Below are positions 1-10,237 of a stretch of DNA of 64,000 nt, piece after piece. Source of the stretch: Ehretia macrophylla (taxonomy: Eukaryota; Streptophyta; Magnoliopsida; Boraginales; Ehretiaceae). The notes under the pieces are model-generated. The model did no database searches, was not told the DNA's origin, and saw only the letters and a program-made list of their open reading frames with translations. The position numbers and the translations under genes were made by a program. The stretch covers positions 12,078,001 through 12,142,000 of the forward strand of contig CM075765.1 of NCBI GenBank assembly GCA_037974665.1, written 5' to 3'. The number at the start of each line of letters is the position of its first letter. The first letter of the stretch is position 1.

Positions 1-890
1 TTTATTTTCGTCCCTATTGGTTCGTCATTTTTTTACAAATTTTTCGAAATTTGTCTTTCTTAGAAAAAAGATTTTAGTACTTAATAGTTACACTTTCTTT
101 CATTTTCGTCCTTATTGGTTCGAAAGTAGCACACTTAGTCCTAAATTTTGTAAAAAGTTTTAGTTTCGTCTCTATATTTTTGTAATTTGCACGTGAAACT
201 TTGGGTAGATTGAAAAACAGTTAAAACATTACGGATTATATTAAAAAAATTATAAACTTTGTAAATTAAGCGTGTTATTTTTGTAACAATAAAGATTAAA
301 TTCAAAAAAAAGTGTAAATATATATTAAGACCAAGCACATCACTTTTTAAACAATATGGATGAAAATGGAAAAAAACGTAACAACATTAAAGACAATTTG
401 TGAAATTTGCTCTTCTTTTGTTCAGTAGTCTAGTTCTGAAGGTCTAAAACTAGGAAGAAATATGGTTTGGAATCAATTTTTAAACAATATGGATGAAAAT
501 GGAAAAAAACGTAACAACATTAAAGACAATTTGTGAAATTTGCTCTTCGTTTGTTCAGTAGTCTAGTTCTAAAGGTCTAAAACTAGGAAGAAAATACGGT
601 TTGGAATTTGTGGCAGAAATTCAAGGATAAAATGTTTTAAACCCTATATTATTTTTCTAAACCCTATATTATTTTTCTTTTTTTTTTTTCCCTCCTAGGT
701 AACCCTATATTCTTTTGGTAAAAAAATGTTTTAAATATCCAACATAATTTAGTAAAATTATTCACGTTTCAGTTGCCTGAACTACAAGGAATTCGATCGC
801 CTTATATATTCATTCACAGAGCTCTTATTCTTATACTTTGAAACGCTTCTTTAAACAACACTTTAATCACTCAACAAATCTTCACGGCAG
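1..890 (+). other. Intron of P450 gene A (5' part of gene lies left of the window)
   Basis: This stretch has no coding region. It aligns by eye with the intron of gene C: base 1 matches about 37194, some 280 bp after the end of C exon 1, so exon 1 of gene A should end about 280 bp left of the window. It ends in a polypyrimidine/AT-rich tract and the acceptor CACGGCAG before the exon at 891. It contains two copies of the 133-bp intronic repeat. Confidence 0.8.
341..606 (+). repeat. 133-bp intronic minisatellite, 2 copies
   Basis: Two direct copies, with the core AACGTAACAACATTAAAGAC at about 375 and 508, spaced 133 bp. The same unit occurs seven times in the gene C intron and once each in the introns of D, E and F. 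Confidence 0.85.
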
Positions 891-1505
891 GACATCTTTG
901 GAGCTGCATTGGACACCTCGGCAGCAACAATTGAGTGGACTCTCTCAGAACTCCTAAAACACTCGCGGGTCATGAAGAAAGTTCAAGAAGAACTGAAAAA
1001 AATTGTAGGAGTGAATAGGATGGTAGAAGAGTCGGACTTGGATAGCCTGGAGTACTTGAATATGGTGGTGAAAGAATCCTTCAGGCTCCACCCCGTGGCG
1101 CCATTGCTTCTTCCTCATGAGGCCATGGAAGATTGCACGGTTGATGGATTTGATATAGCAAAGAAATCACGAATTATCATAAATGTATGGGCAATTGGAC
1201 GAGATCCCAATGTATGGAATGATCCAGAGAAGTTCATCCCTGAAAGATTTATTGGCAACAATATTGATGTTCGGGGACGTGATTTTGAGCTAATTCCATT
1301 TGGTTCAGGGAGGAGAAGTTGTCCCGGCATGCAGCTTGGCCTCACCGTTGTTCGGCTAGTAATAGCTCAATTAGTGCATTGCTTTGATTGGGAGCTTCCA
1401 TATGATATGATGCCCACAGCTTTGGACATGACTGAACATTTTGGCCTTGTAGTGTCAAGGGCCAAACATCTAACAGCTGTACCAAATTATAGATTACAAA
1501 TATGA
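891..1505 (+). CDS. Cytochrome P450 (CYP736A-like), gene A, exon 2 only
   Basis: C-terminal 204 codons of a CYP71-clan P450, a haem-thiolate monooxygenase normally anchored in the ER. The exon starts right after the AG acceptor at 889-890, so it opens with [10 protein letters not shown], the oxygen-activation part of the I-helix. It then shows the K-helix E-x-x-R (E-S-F-R), PERF, and the haem loop [10 protein letters not shown] with its cysteine. It ends NYRLQI and TGA at 1503-1505. The frame is intact, with the same 615-bp length as exon 2 in C, D, E, F and G. Exon 1 is outside the window, so whether the whole gene works cannot be judged. The family resemblance to CYP736A is from memory of family sequences; the substrate is unknown. 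Intron and exon resemble gene C while the 3' flank resembles D and F (see findings). Confidence 0.9.
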   Translation, partial: DIFGAALDTSAATIEWTLSELLKHSRVMKKVQEELKKIVGVNRMVEESDLDSLEYLNMVVKESFRLHPVAPLLLPHEAMEDCTVDGFDIAKKSRIIINVWAIGRDPNVWNDPEKFIPERFIGNNIDVRGRDFELIPFGSGRRSCPGMQLGLTVVRLVIAQLVHCFDWELPYDMMPTALDMTEHFGLVVSRAKHLTAVPNYRLQI

Positions 1506-2362
1506 TTTAATGAAAGGAAATTCATAGAATATAAATCCAAATTTAATAATAATTAATTCCATTGAATTCTTATGCCTTGCTACTTCATCACTATTTCATA
1601 CTCGTTTACTGTATTGGTTTCCAGTACTTTTAAATATCTGATAATGGTTGTCCTTGCAGTGAGCCTTACTTTTATTTTGCTTGTTTGGTTGTTTTTCTTT
1701 TCGGATGCTTAGTGGTCCTAGAAGGGCTTGGTCACATTGTGGCAAAAGATTGAAAATAGCACTCTTTAATGAATTGCAAAGCTGAGTTATTAGTTAATAG
1801 AGTTATTAGTTCAGTTTGGCATCTAACTGATAGACTTATGTAAATGAAAACTTTTGTACTCATGTTTTTGTGGTTGGGATTAAAGGATTTCTTGCTTGTT
1901 TAGCCAAAAAAAAAAAAAAGCTGACCATGCCCTTTGTTAAATTTAGTTAATACCCCTCTTGTAATTAGTAGTTTTTATTTTATCAACTTTTGTAATTTAG
2001 TGTTTTAATTTGTTAGTAATTACGGGATTGATTTGCTTATTTTGATCAACTCTTTCTATATAAATTGACATCAACGTTCAATGAAAAGGTGTGAAAAATT
2101 TCTCTCACTATTGCCTTGTGAAATCTAACGTGGTATAAAATTAGAATCATATGGATTCGACTTCTTTTGCTAAATAGGGTTGGATTTATATAATTTAGAT
2201 TTTGATATTTGAAAAGCTTTCAAACCATGGTTGAAAAGTTAGCTTAATAAGATTAGTATAGTCCATATATCATACATGAACAATGGGCAGAGAAAGCTAT
2301 ATATAAAGCATCAGAGCAGCTTCAGCAGGATCATTTTTTACTTGACAATGACTTACGATAAA
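1506..2362 (+). other. Convergent intergenic region between gene A and psi1
   Basis: No gene seen. It is the shared 3' flank of A (+) and psi1 (-), and matches the spacers 47280-48139 (D/psi2) and 61043-61918 (F/G) along its length. It holds a poly(A)-tailed insertion at 1786-1916. Confidence 0.75.
1786..1916 (+). mobile_element. Short poly(A)-tailed retroposed insertion
   Basis: About 130 bp ending in a run of 14 A. It is flanked by the direct repeat AAAGCTGA (1778-1785 and 1917-1924). The flanks of genes C and E have the empty site: CAAAGCTGACC at about 39617 in C, and a close variant in E. Copies with the same insertion lie behind D and F. The target duplication plus A-tail indicates LINE-mediated insertion, either a SINE or a retroposed RNA. 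I see no clear tRNA-type promoter boxes, so the class is open. Confidence 0.65.
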
Positions 2363-3934
2363 TCATATATGCAACCGATAGGTAGGAACAACTGTTAGAT
2401 GGTTGGCTCTAGTTACTACAAGACCAAATTCTTCAGTCATGTCCAATTCTGTTGGTAACATCCCATATGGAAGCTCCCAATCAAAACAATGCACTAACTG
2501 TGCCACCACTATCCGAACCGTTGTTATACCGAGATGCATTCCAGGGCAACCTCTCCTGCCTGAGCCAAATGGAATAAGTTGGAAATCACGACCTCGAACA
2601 TCTATGTTACTTCCAACAAATCTTTCTGGAATGAACTTCTCTGGATCACTCCACGCATTGGTATCTCTCCCAATTGTCCATACATTCAATGGTGCAGTCT
2701 TCCATGGCCTCATGTGGGAGTAGTAAGGGTGCCACAGGATGAAGCCTCAAGATTTCTTTAACTACCATATCCAAATAGTTTAGGCTATCCAAATCTAACT
2801 CTTCTACCATCCTGTCCATTCCTATTATGTTTTCCAGCTCTGTTTGGACTTTCTTCATTACTTGTGGGTGCCTCAACAGTTCTGAGAGTGTCCACTCAAT
2901 AACTGTTGCGGAAGTGTCCATTGATCCTGCAAGTATGTCCTGCCACATATAAGTTTTCAATAAGTAATTATTACGTGTTGAATATAATAAATAATATAAT
3001 AAATACATTTTTAACAACTTAGGTTTTTAGATGATATGGTAACTTAACATGGTATCAGAGCTTAAAAACTAACTCAACTTACACTTGCGGGAGCGTGTTG
3101 AAGATAATAAATAATATAATGAAACTTTTTCTAATAGTTTAAACTTTTAGATGAGATGGTCACTTAACATCATGCTCTGTAAACTTAATGACAATATACG
3201 ATTCGCTACGCGTTAAGTACAAGTATTACCAGCAAAACGGCTTTGACATGGCGCTTGTCGAATTCAAACTCAGCTTCTCCAGATTTCATGATGGCCATCA
3301 TCGTGTCAACGAAGTCCTTGGTTTTCTCGTGGTTTTCTGACGATTGTTCATGTTCGTCAATAATCTTCTCCAAGAATGCATCAAAAACCTTGGCAACCGC
3401 CTTCATTCGTCTTGTCAATCCCTGAATATCAAGAATTCCTAGATAAGGAAAGTAATCACCAAGATTAAGTGTTGCTGCTAATTGCATACCCTCACTAATT
3501 ACAGCTTTGAACCCTTTTTCGTCGATGTCTTCATCTGCATACTTCTTACCAAATATCATCCTGCAACTCATATCTGCATTTAAGGATGAAATCTTGGCAC
3601 TAAGATCAACAACAGAACGATACTGAGCAGCCTGTTTGAGTGATTCCATGAAAATACCAAGCTCTTCTTTCCTCATAGGTTGGAATGAATTGATTTTAAG
3701 GTTGCTTAGCAACTCTAACGTGCACAATTTTCGCATGTACATGATGGGGCCATGCTTTTTGCTTAGCTTACGCAAATCCCGGTGAGGATTCTTTCCTAAC
3801 AAATGGAGATGTCCCAAAATAGGAAGCCCTTTTGGACCTGGAGGTAATCTCTTATTCTTGCTGCTTCTCATGACAAGCCGACCAAGGAGAACAGCCATTG
3901 CAAATACTACGAGAGTTGTCCAAATCCATTCCAT
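2363..3934 (-). pseudogene. P450 pseudogene psi1 (CYP736A-like, minus clade)
   Basis: Exon 1 is 3230-3934 (minus), starting M-E-W-I-W-T-T-L. Exon 2 is 2363-2939. The intron is 290 bp with donor GTAATA and acceptor GGCAG. Compared with intact gene G, exon 1 lacks 174 bp (58 codons), an in-frame loss running from just after G-P-I-M-Y-M to just before R-K-L-C. That removes the B-C region and the C-helix W-x-x-x-R. Exon 2 lacks 38 bp between M-E-D-C-T-I and N-V-W-T-I-G, which shifts the frame ahead of PERF and the haem loop. The haem loop [10 protein letters not shown] itself survives in the shifted frame. Both losses make a working enzyme very unlikely. It lies tail-to-tail with gene A, as psi2 does with D and G with F. 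The 5' flank still carries the CATATAAAG (TATA) sequence found before G. Confidence 0.92.
2976..3169 (+). mobile_element. TRIM (miniature LTR element) in the psi1 intron
   Basis: Two 74-bp direct repeats (2976-3049 and 3096-3169), both starting TGTTGAA and ending CTTAACA. The left one is followed at once by TGGTATCAGAGC (3050-3061), the standard tRNA-iMet primer-binding sequence. A purine stretch precedes the right repeat. Flanks read TTACG and TCATG; in gene G they read TCACG and TCATG, which supports a 5-bp target duplication. There is no coding capacity, as usual for TRIMs. It makes up most of the intron. Confidence 0.75.
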
Positions 3935-4650
3935 ACCTACAATGGGTTTGCTTATTATGTTGGTAATATTTATTATGATGGAGCTGAAATGGTTGTAGTG
4001 GACATATAAAGAGGTGAAGATACAATTAATATTAATTGTAGATAATGGTGAAGGAACTAGAGGGACAACAGGAAAAACAAGTGAATTAAACTTTGTTAAG
4101 AGCGATGAACATGACTTGCTATGTTATTAATAGCTAATTAAGTGTTAATTTATTGCTATGTTATTAATAGCTAATTACGTGTTAATTTATCTCAACAATA
4201 GTTCCACATCTAACCTTAGGTGACTCAAACTCGAGACCATTTAAATCATAAGTAAGGGAAGATGCGTTTTCTCTCTTCTTCTTTTTGCTCGGTAAAAATT
4301 CTACGTCTGCATTTTTGCACAAAATGTCAAAGTCGCTCATTGTTGGTTTTTGTTTGTTGTATATGCGAGAATATCTTCTTGATAGGAGTGTGGAGTACAT
4401 ATATGATTCGTGATGATATTTTGGTTAGAGCAGTTCTCCATGTTATAGAAGGATTTTTCTAACTTTTAATTTTGGATATCATAGCTATCTATGAATGCAC
4501 TTGATTCGTAAATGAGAATTGGACTTCTACAGCTCTCTTGTGATGTTGAGCTCTATGCCTCATAGTTTTATGGAGCAGTGCTCTTTAGTTGTGGAGCTTT
4601 GACTCAAATTACAAATGTTTGATACATTTTATATTTATAATTGAAATTCA
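3935..4650 (+). other. 5' flank of psi1 and non-coding spacer
   Basis: 3935-4116 matches the 5' flank of gene G (63681-63870) closely, including the TATA-like CATATAAAG on its minus strand. From about 4258 the sequence AAGATGCGTTTTCTCTC matches 63985-64000 and 51584 onward, the distal spacer of the cluster. No gene seen. Confidence 0.6.
4117..4190 (+). repeat. 37-bp tandem duplication
   Basis: Two copies of a unit starting TGCTATGTTATTAATAGC, at 4117 and 4154, differing at one or two bases. Confidence 0.8.
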
Positions 4651-6060
4651 TTCTTAGAATTATCTAGCTTGATAATTTGAACTCTATCTGACTTTGATTT
4701 GGAATTAACTAACTTGAGTTGTTGATTCAAACTTATCTGCTTAACTTTGATTTTCTCAGATCTTCTAAGGACGTTGTATAATAGGAACATTTCTCAGATA
4801 TTTGAATTTTATTCAGATTTGGAATTGTTTTTCATGTTATATCTTGAACTTCTCTTGTTAAATGCAATTTTAACTCACAATGCTTTTTTGAAATTCCCCA
4901 CAAATGCAAGTAGGACCCTAAGAAGGCAAAAAGCAATTGATGAAAGTGATCATATGGGCCCTGCCAAATTTGTTTGTTTACGTTTGCTTTACTTTTGCCT
5001 TTGAAAGAATTGCAGAAGACAACATGTGTTCTTTTTCTTCCGTAGACCTTTCAATCTTCTACCAACATCACATGCTACCAACGGAAGTGTAAAGAAATCT
5101 GTTGTTCTTGTCCTCATGTGAATAACTTCAGATCTTTGACACCACATGTTGTGATGTTCTCCAACAAGTATCTTCCGCATGATTTTGCTGAGACTTCTTT
5201 TTTTGGTGAGATTTGTATTTTTTTTTTCTGGTTCAATAAGAAAATTTCATTCCACTATTAAAAACTATACAAAAGAAAAATTACATGTAATTAGAACAAA
5301 AAGAATGTCTCCTAAAACAAACAACAAACTAGCTAACATGATTCCTGAATGAGAGTTGGAACTCTATTAGGGATGACAGTGGATAATATTTAAATCTGAA
5401 TTTGGTGGGTATTCGATCTCATAACAATTCAATAACAAAACTGATAGGATATTCGTGAATGTTGTAACTGATGAATAATCCAATAGGTTTTGATTGTTAT
5501 AAGATTAACCGATGAATAATTCGAAATCTGATTATTAATTTATTATTTAAAAATATAATATATACATAAATACATATAACTTTTATTGAAAAATGATCTT
5601 CTATTTTATCATCATGATGTTACTACATGTGTTATTATAAGCCATCTACCACATGTATGTCACTCACTCTCTCTCTATCTTTCTTTTTTCTTTTACATTT
5701 TCTTCCTTTTCATCTTTTCTTTCTCTTTTACTCGAGGAAAATATTATTCACCTTTCTTCACCATGTTTCTCTCACTTGCTAGCTGCTACACATGTTTGAT
5801 GCTTCACTTTCATGTGAGCTTTAGGTTTGAGTATGTCATAGCAGTGTCAAAATAGGTTGGCTTGTTGTGCACTCCCACGCAATAGGTTTCACTAGGTCTC
5901 AACATATATATCTAACGAGCAAGCATCACAATTGTTGGAGAATATAAATCAAATCTAAGATAACTCTTTTGGTTCTTGGAGTTATTGAAAAATGAATATC
6001 AAAGGTTCAAAGTATTAATAAAAGATACATTTGAATGTTATTAAGTGATGTATCTGATAG
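4651..6060 (+). other. Non-coding segment duplicated at 49761-51130
   Basis: Matches 49761-51130 along most of its length, with indels; the 49.8 kb copy has about 90 bp extra after 49950. It includes stretches such as GCCATCTACCACATGTATG and TCTCACTTGCTAGCTGC. Short open frames occur but are not conserved between the copies, so I do not call a gene. It is the distal flank of the minus-clade P450 in both blocks and may contain old LTR-type sequence. Confidence 0.55.
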
Positions 6061-7587
6061 AACTGAACCAACTTTGCGTAATCCACAAAGATACAGCACA
6101 GAAACTTAGTTTGTTAAAGTCTGTTCTGCTACGATGTTTATTTAATTTCGGACGGACCATTTCGGTCCATTGTCTTTTGATGTTTATATGCATACGTTTG
6201 CATGAACAATTCATGAGATCCTTTGATCTAGTTGTAAGCTTTCATTTTCCTTTTAGCGATCATATTATTTATGGAATTTTCTTTGAATATTCTATCAACA
6301 AGTGTGAAAGGATGGCCCGGCATTTAAGATACAATATGTGATAATTACAGGATCATAGTTTCTTTGAGAAATAGAATGGACTATGGCTTGCAATTGCATG
6401 TTAATTAATTTGATTTGCCTTCTTTCTGAGCACCCCAACACTGATCCCTGAGTTCAACCACCCAACCTCGAATCCTCAACAGAATTTTACTTGCCTAAAT
6501 ACTATGTAAATATTTAATTTTACCATATGTTTATATTTCGATATGATAGATAAATACATATGTCGAATTATGCACTTGAGATTGCAGAAGTATAATGCAA
6601 ACGGCGATCCTCATGGAGATGCGGACCACTTTAGGCCCAAAAGCATCCCACGGGGATGTAGCCCATTCTAGGCCCGAAAGCATTCCACGGGGATGAGGCC
6701 CACTTCAAGCCCGAAAGCACCCCACGGGGATGCGGCCCACTCTAGGCTCAAATACATACCATGAGGGGTGAGACCTAATGTTACTTAACCCGAATTGGCC
6801 CAAATGAAATATTCTACGATTCCACAAGGAGTTGAAGCCCCAATTAGACTTGAAATAACCATAAATCTTCACCAAGCCTATGGGCTACCCCACGTTAACC
6901 ACAAAATTCTAGTGAGTCTTCGCCTATTTGATCAGGTCATTAAAAGATCTATATAAATCCCGGACTGGGGTCAATATCCTTCAGCAAGTCCATAATTAGC
7001 TTCCAAATATAAGACTTTTCTAATCTCTAACCCGAAAACTCTTTGATTTAGAGAGTGGGGGACTAACTGTAATGCCTAAAATCTAGGCAACGACTTGGCT
7101 TAATTCTGAATTGAGTTAGGGTTAAATTAAAGCCCATATGGCCAAAGACCCAACTTACACCACAAGGGATTATGGAAGTGAAAACCACATTATCTAAGTC
7201 ATAGATTTACAAAGGTGAAAACCGCAACACAACGAGTAACATTACAACTAATTTTCTCACTTATTTTCTCGTAATGCTTTAGCGAACTAAAGTATATTGC
7301 TAGTGTCCACCAACGTGTATATGTATGTACTCTCACTTATTTTCTCGTAATGCTTTAGAACTAAAGTATATTGCTAAGCATGAATTTTGTTTCTGAATAG
7401 ATTTTACTCGGCTTCTCATGTCGGAACACAAAATAAATGTGTATGCTATCAGAAAACTTATTAGTTATTATTTAGAGGGTAGAAATCAAAAGACTTGGAA
7501 TGGGGTTCTAAACAGTGATAAATTTCTTAGTATTAAAAAATTTACACATTTCAATCTATATAAAAACACAGAAATCATTAAAACTTC
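6061..7587 (+). other. Non-coding repeat-derived spacer upstream of nothing recognised
   Basis: No gene recognised. It holds a GC-richer minisatellite (6606-6755), then a block to about 7080 with a TATA-like TATATAAATCCC (6951-6962) and GAGTGGGGGACTAAC, which recalls LTR sequence but has no paired repeat in the window. At 7256-7300 and 7331-7375 there is a short direct duplication beginning CTTATTTTCTCGTAATGC. Confidence 0.4.
6606..6755 (+). repeat. 37-bp GC-rich minisatellite, about 4 units
   Basis: Units contain CCACGGGGATG followed by a GCCCACT-type stretch and AGGCCCGAAA. Unit starts at about 6606, 6643, 6680 and 6717 give a 37-bp period. Base composition contrasts sharply with the AT-rich surroundings. 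Confidence 0.8.
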
Positions 7588-10237
7588 TTACTTAGAGGTC
7601 AGCGGATATGGCAGCCTATGATGAATGTTCTTGTTGTGCTCAGATTCTGCAATGAAAGCGATAGATTTCAATCTCTCTGGAACCATCATCAAATTTGGGC
7701 AGTTGATGATGCTCAAGTTCCTCACCACAGGCATGGCTGTTTCTGCCAAACTCCAATTCTCCAAATTAGTTAAATGACAGAGATGAAGATACTCAAGATG
7801 ATAAAATCCATTGTCACTGCAGGTAATCCTTTTCCCATCATAAGCATATCTAACTCGAGACTCGTCAGGTTTAACATTTTCTCTAATATAGGCTTGGGAT
7901 CTTCTAAGAGTTGTGATTCCGTTAACTTCAACATTGTGAGGGAATGTGGCAACTCATTAAATGACGAAAGCTTCTCTATTTTTCCTTCTAGCCATAGCCC
8001 GAGGGGATGTGGGCAAGAACAAAGAGGCTCTAGTGGCGGGATAGTTCTATCACTTTGCAAAGTAAGAGTTCTAAGTTGTTTTAAGTTGCTAATTGAATTT
8101 AGAGAGTAAGTATTGCCTTCGAGCGGCTCAATAGTTACAAGAACCAGCTCCTAAAGATAAACTAGATTGACGACATCAATACTCATCCATTGATCATATC
8201 TGACACCTTTAAGAGTTCTCAGATTCGTTAGGGTGTCGACTTTCAAAAGCCCTTCAGAGCGGTGAACATATAAATGCCTCAGATTGATGAGCTTAGATAT
8301 GTCCATAGGCAATCGGCAAGGAACATCATCAATCACTGATATTTCAATGACTTGTAGCTTTTTTAGATTGCCTATAGTCCAAGGGAGCCTCATGTATTTG
8401 GTGTGCATTAGACCTAAGAACTTTAGGTGAACCAGCCTTCCAATAGAATCAGGCAGCGGCTCATAGAGTGAAAAACCAAAACGAGCATTTTCCAGGTCCA
8501 GGTCTAAGACACAAAGGTATTTGAATGTCTGACATATATTCAATAAATTTCTATCGTGAACTACTTCAGAATCTCGATTGAAGAACACTAGTGAACGTAG
8601 TCTCGTTGTAGAAAGGCTAACTGAAAAGTATTTTCCAATTTGAATATGAATGGCATGTCCCGACCTGAAGTATACCCTTGTATACACGAGGATCGTATAT
8701 ATCAAAAAAGTTCATCTCCTTGGCCTTTTCAATTGTGAGATCTCGGAGAAGACCATGTATCCTACATGCTACAACTCTTCCCCAAAATCATTCAGCCACT
8801 TGTATCAGACTACGATTAATAATCTCATACAAGTAATTCTCAACGATGTCTTCAATTATGTTCCCTTGTGGTATGAATTCCTCTGCCATCCACGACCACA
8901 TCAACTTCTCCGCATTGATTACATAATCTTCAGGAAAGATGCCAATATAGAGAAAACATGGTTTTAACTCATTAGACAAGTCGTTGTAGCTCAATGACAA
9001 CAAGTGAGAGATCTCAATGGAATCATTCTTCATATGCCGCCAAAGTTGCTCCTTCACTTTCTGTCATTCTTTTGTTTCCTTTTTATTAGATAGTAGACCA
9101 CCAAGTACAGTGATAGCAAGTGGTAGACCACCGCATTTTTCTACCATTTCCTTTCCCATCTCCTGCATCATAGGAGAAAACCAATGGTTATGACCACTTC
9201 CGTGAGAAATCTTCTTATAGAAAAGATTCCAGCTCTCTTCTTGCGTCAAGAAGTGGAGTTGATGAACAAAATTTATGTCATCCACACGTTCTGCGACATC
9301 TTTTTTGCGCGTTGTTATAATGACTCTGCTTCCTTTTGTGACTATCCGGTAAGGCCCTTTTCAAGCTTTCCTAAGCTTCTCTGTGCCACATGTCATCAAC
9401 AACTACTATATATCTTTTCTCCTTCAAGAAATCACGAAGGTAGCGCTCCAATTCTTCCTGATTCATTTTCTCTAGCATCTCTGATTCTTCTTTAGTATAA
9501 CTCCTTTTAAAAGATTTTATAATAGTCCAAAGAAGATCTTGAATACTATACTCTTGAGAGACACAAACCCAAGCACGGCAACCAAAACTGTTTTGGACTT
9601 GTATAGAATTGTAAAGCTTCCTAGCAAGGGTAGTTTTACCTAGTCCGCCCATGCCATAAATCGAAATGACACTACGGCGATCCTCGTTTTTGAGAAGTTG
9701 TGTCAACAACAAATTTGTAACATCCTCAAAGCCGACAAAGTGTTCTTCCTCCGCATAGGAAGTAGTTCTTCTCAATACTCTCACGGTTGATCTGTTACTA
9801 GGCCTTTCTCCTGCATCGTTGGTGCCTGTGATATCATATGTCGCTCGCTTGCGAGATAGATCAAGTACCCTTTCCCTGAGTGACTCGATCTCGTTGCTAA
9901 TATCGTATAGATTAGCTTCTTTCTTACAGAAACAAACATACTTTTTAAGACGATCAACAACTCCATGCTCTGAAGCTTCACCACTGCCGACATTGATGAT
10001 GAATCTCTCTAGGATATCCACAGTATCAAATGCAAGATCTGTGATTTCAGATATCAACTGCTGCACTCGATGATCCTTAAATTGTTTTTCTTCCGCATCT
10101 TTAAGAAAAGATTGCATGTATTGGAACTCTCTTTTCAGCCACTCCACATCGTCTTTGAAACTTAGTCGGCGTGCTGCTGTTTCGATGAGAAAGTCGCCAA
10201 GTCTTTGCACTGCAAATGATACTATGGAGTCAACCAT
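7588..10237 (-). pseudogene. CC-NB-ARC-LRR disease-resistance gene (RPP8/RPP13-like), decayed
   Basis: Minus-strand reading from M-V-D-S-I-V-S (10237). A coiled-coil Rx-N domain covers about residues 1-130 (with D-T-V-D-I-L-E, the EDVID-like site, near 71-77), then NB-ARC with P-loop GMGGLGKTT (195-203), kinase-2 V-V-V-D-D-M-W and, in a second frame, RNBS-B G-S-R-V-I-I-T-T-R (plus strand near 9330). C-G-G-L-P-L-A lies near 9140. The MHD position (near 8745) reads I-H-G. LRRs follow (L-P-D-S-I-G-R-L-V-H-L-K-F-L type) to P-L-T-S-K and TAA at 7588. About 2.65 kb is close to full length for the class (roughly 880-950 codons). The reading is cut by several in-frame stops (for example after M-W-H-R-E-A, S-N-K-K-E-T-K-E and S-L-I-Q-V-A-E) and by several frameshifts, at least seven breaks in all. 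NLRs are cytosolic immune receptors; this copy cannot make one. Confidence 0.93.

Noticed and set aside
1115-1345. Open frame on the strand opposite gene A exon 2 (and similar frames opposite C, D, E, F and G exon 2)
   Set aside because: Antisense shadow of the conserved haem-binding exon; recurs in every paralog only because the sense protein is conserved.
3050-3061. TGGTATCAGAGC as part of a tRNA gene
   Set aside because: Only the primer-site word is present, directly inside an LTR-like repeat; no cloverleaf around it.
6606-6755. Evenly spaced repeats as a CRISPR array
   Set aside because: Units are contiguous and diverged without unique spacers, and the DNA is plant nuclear.
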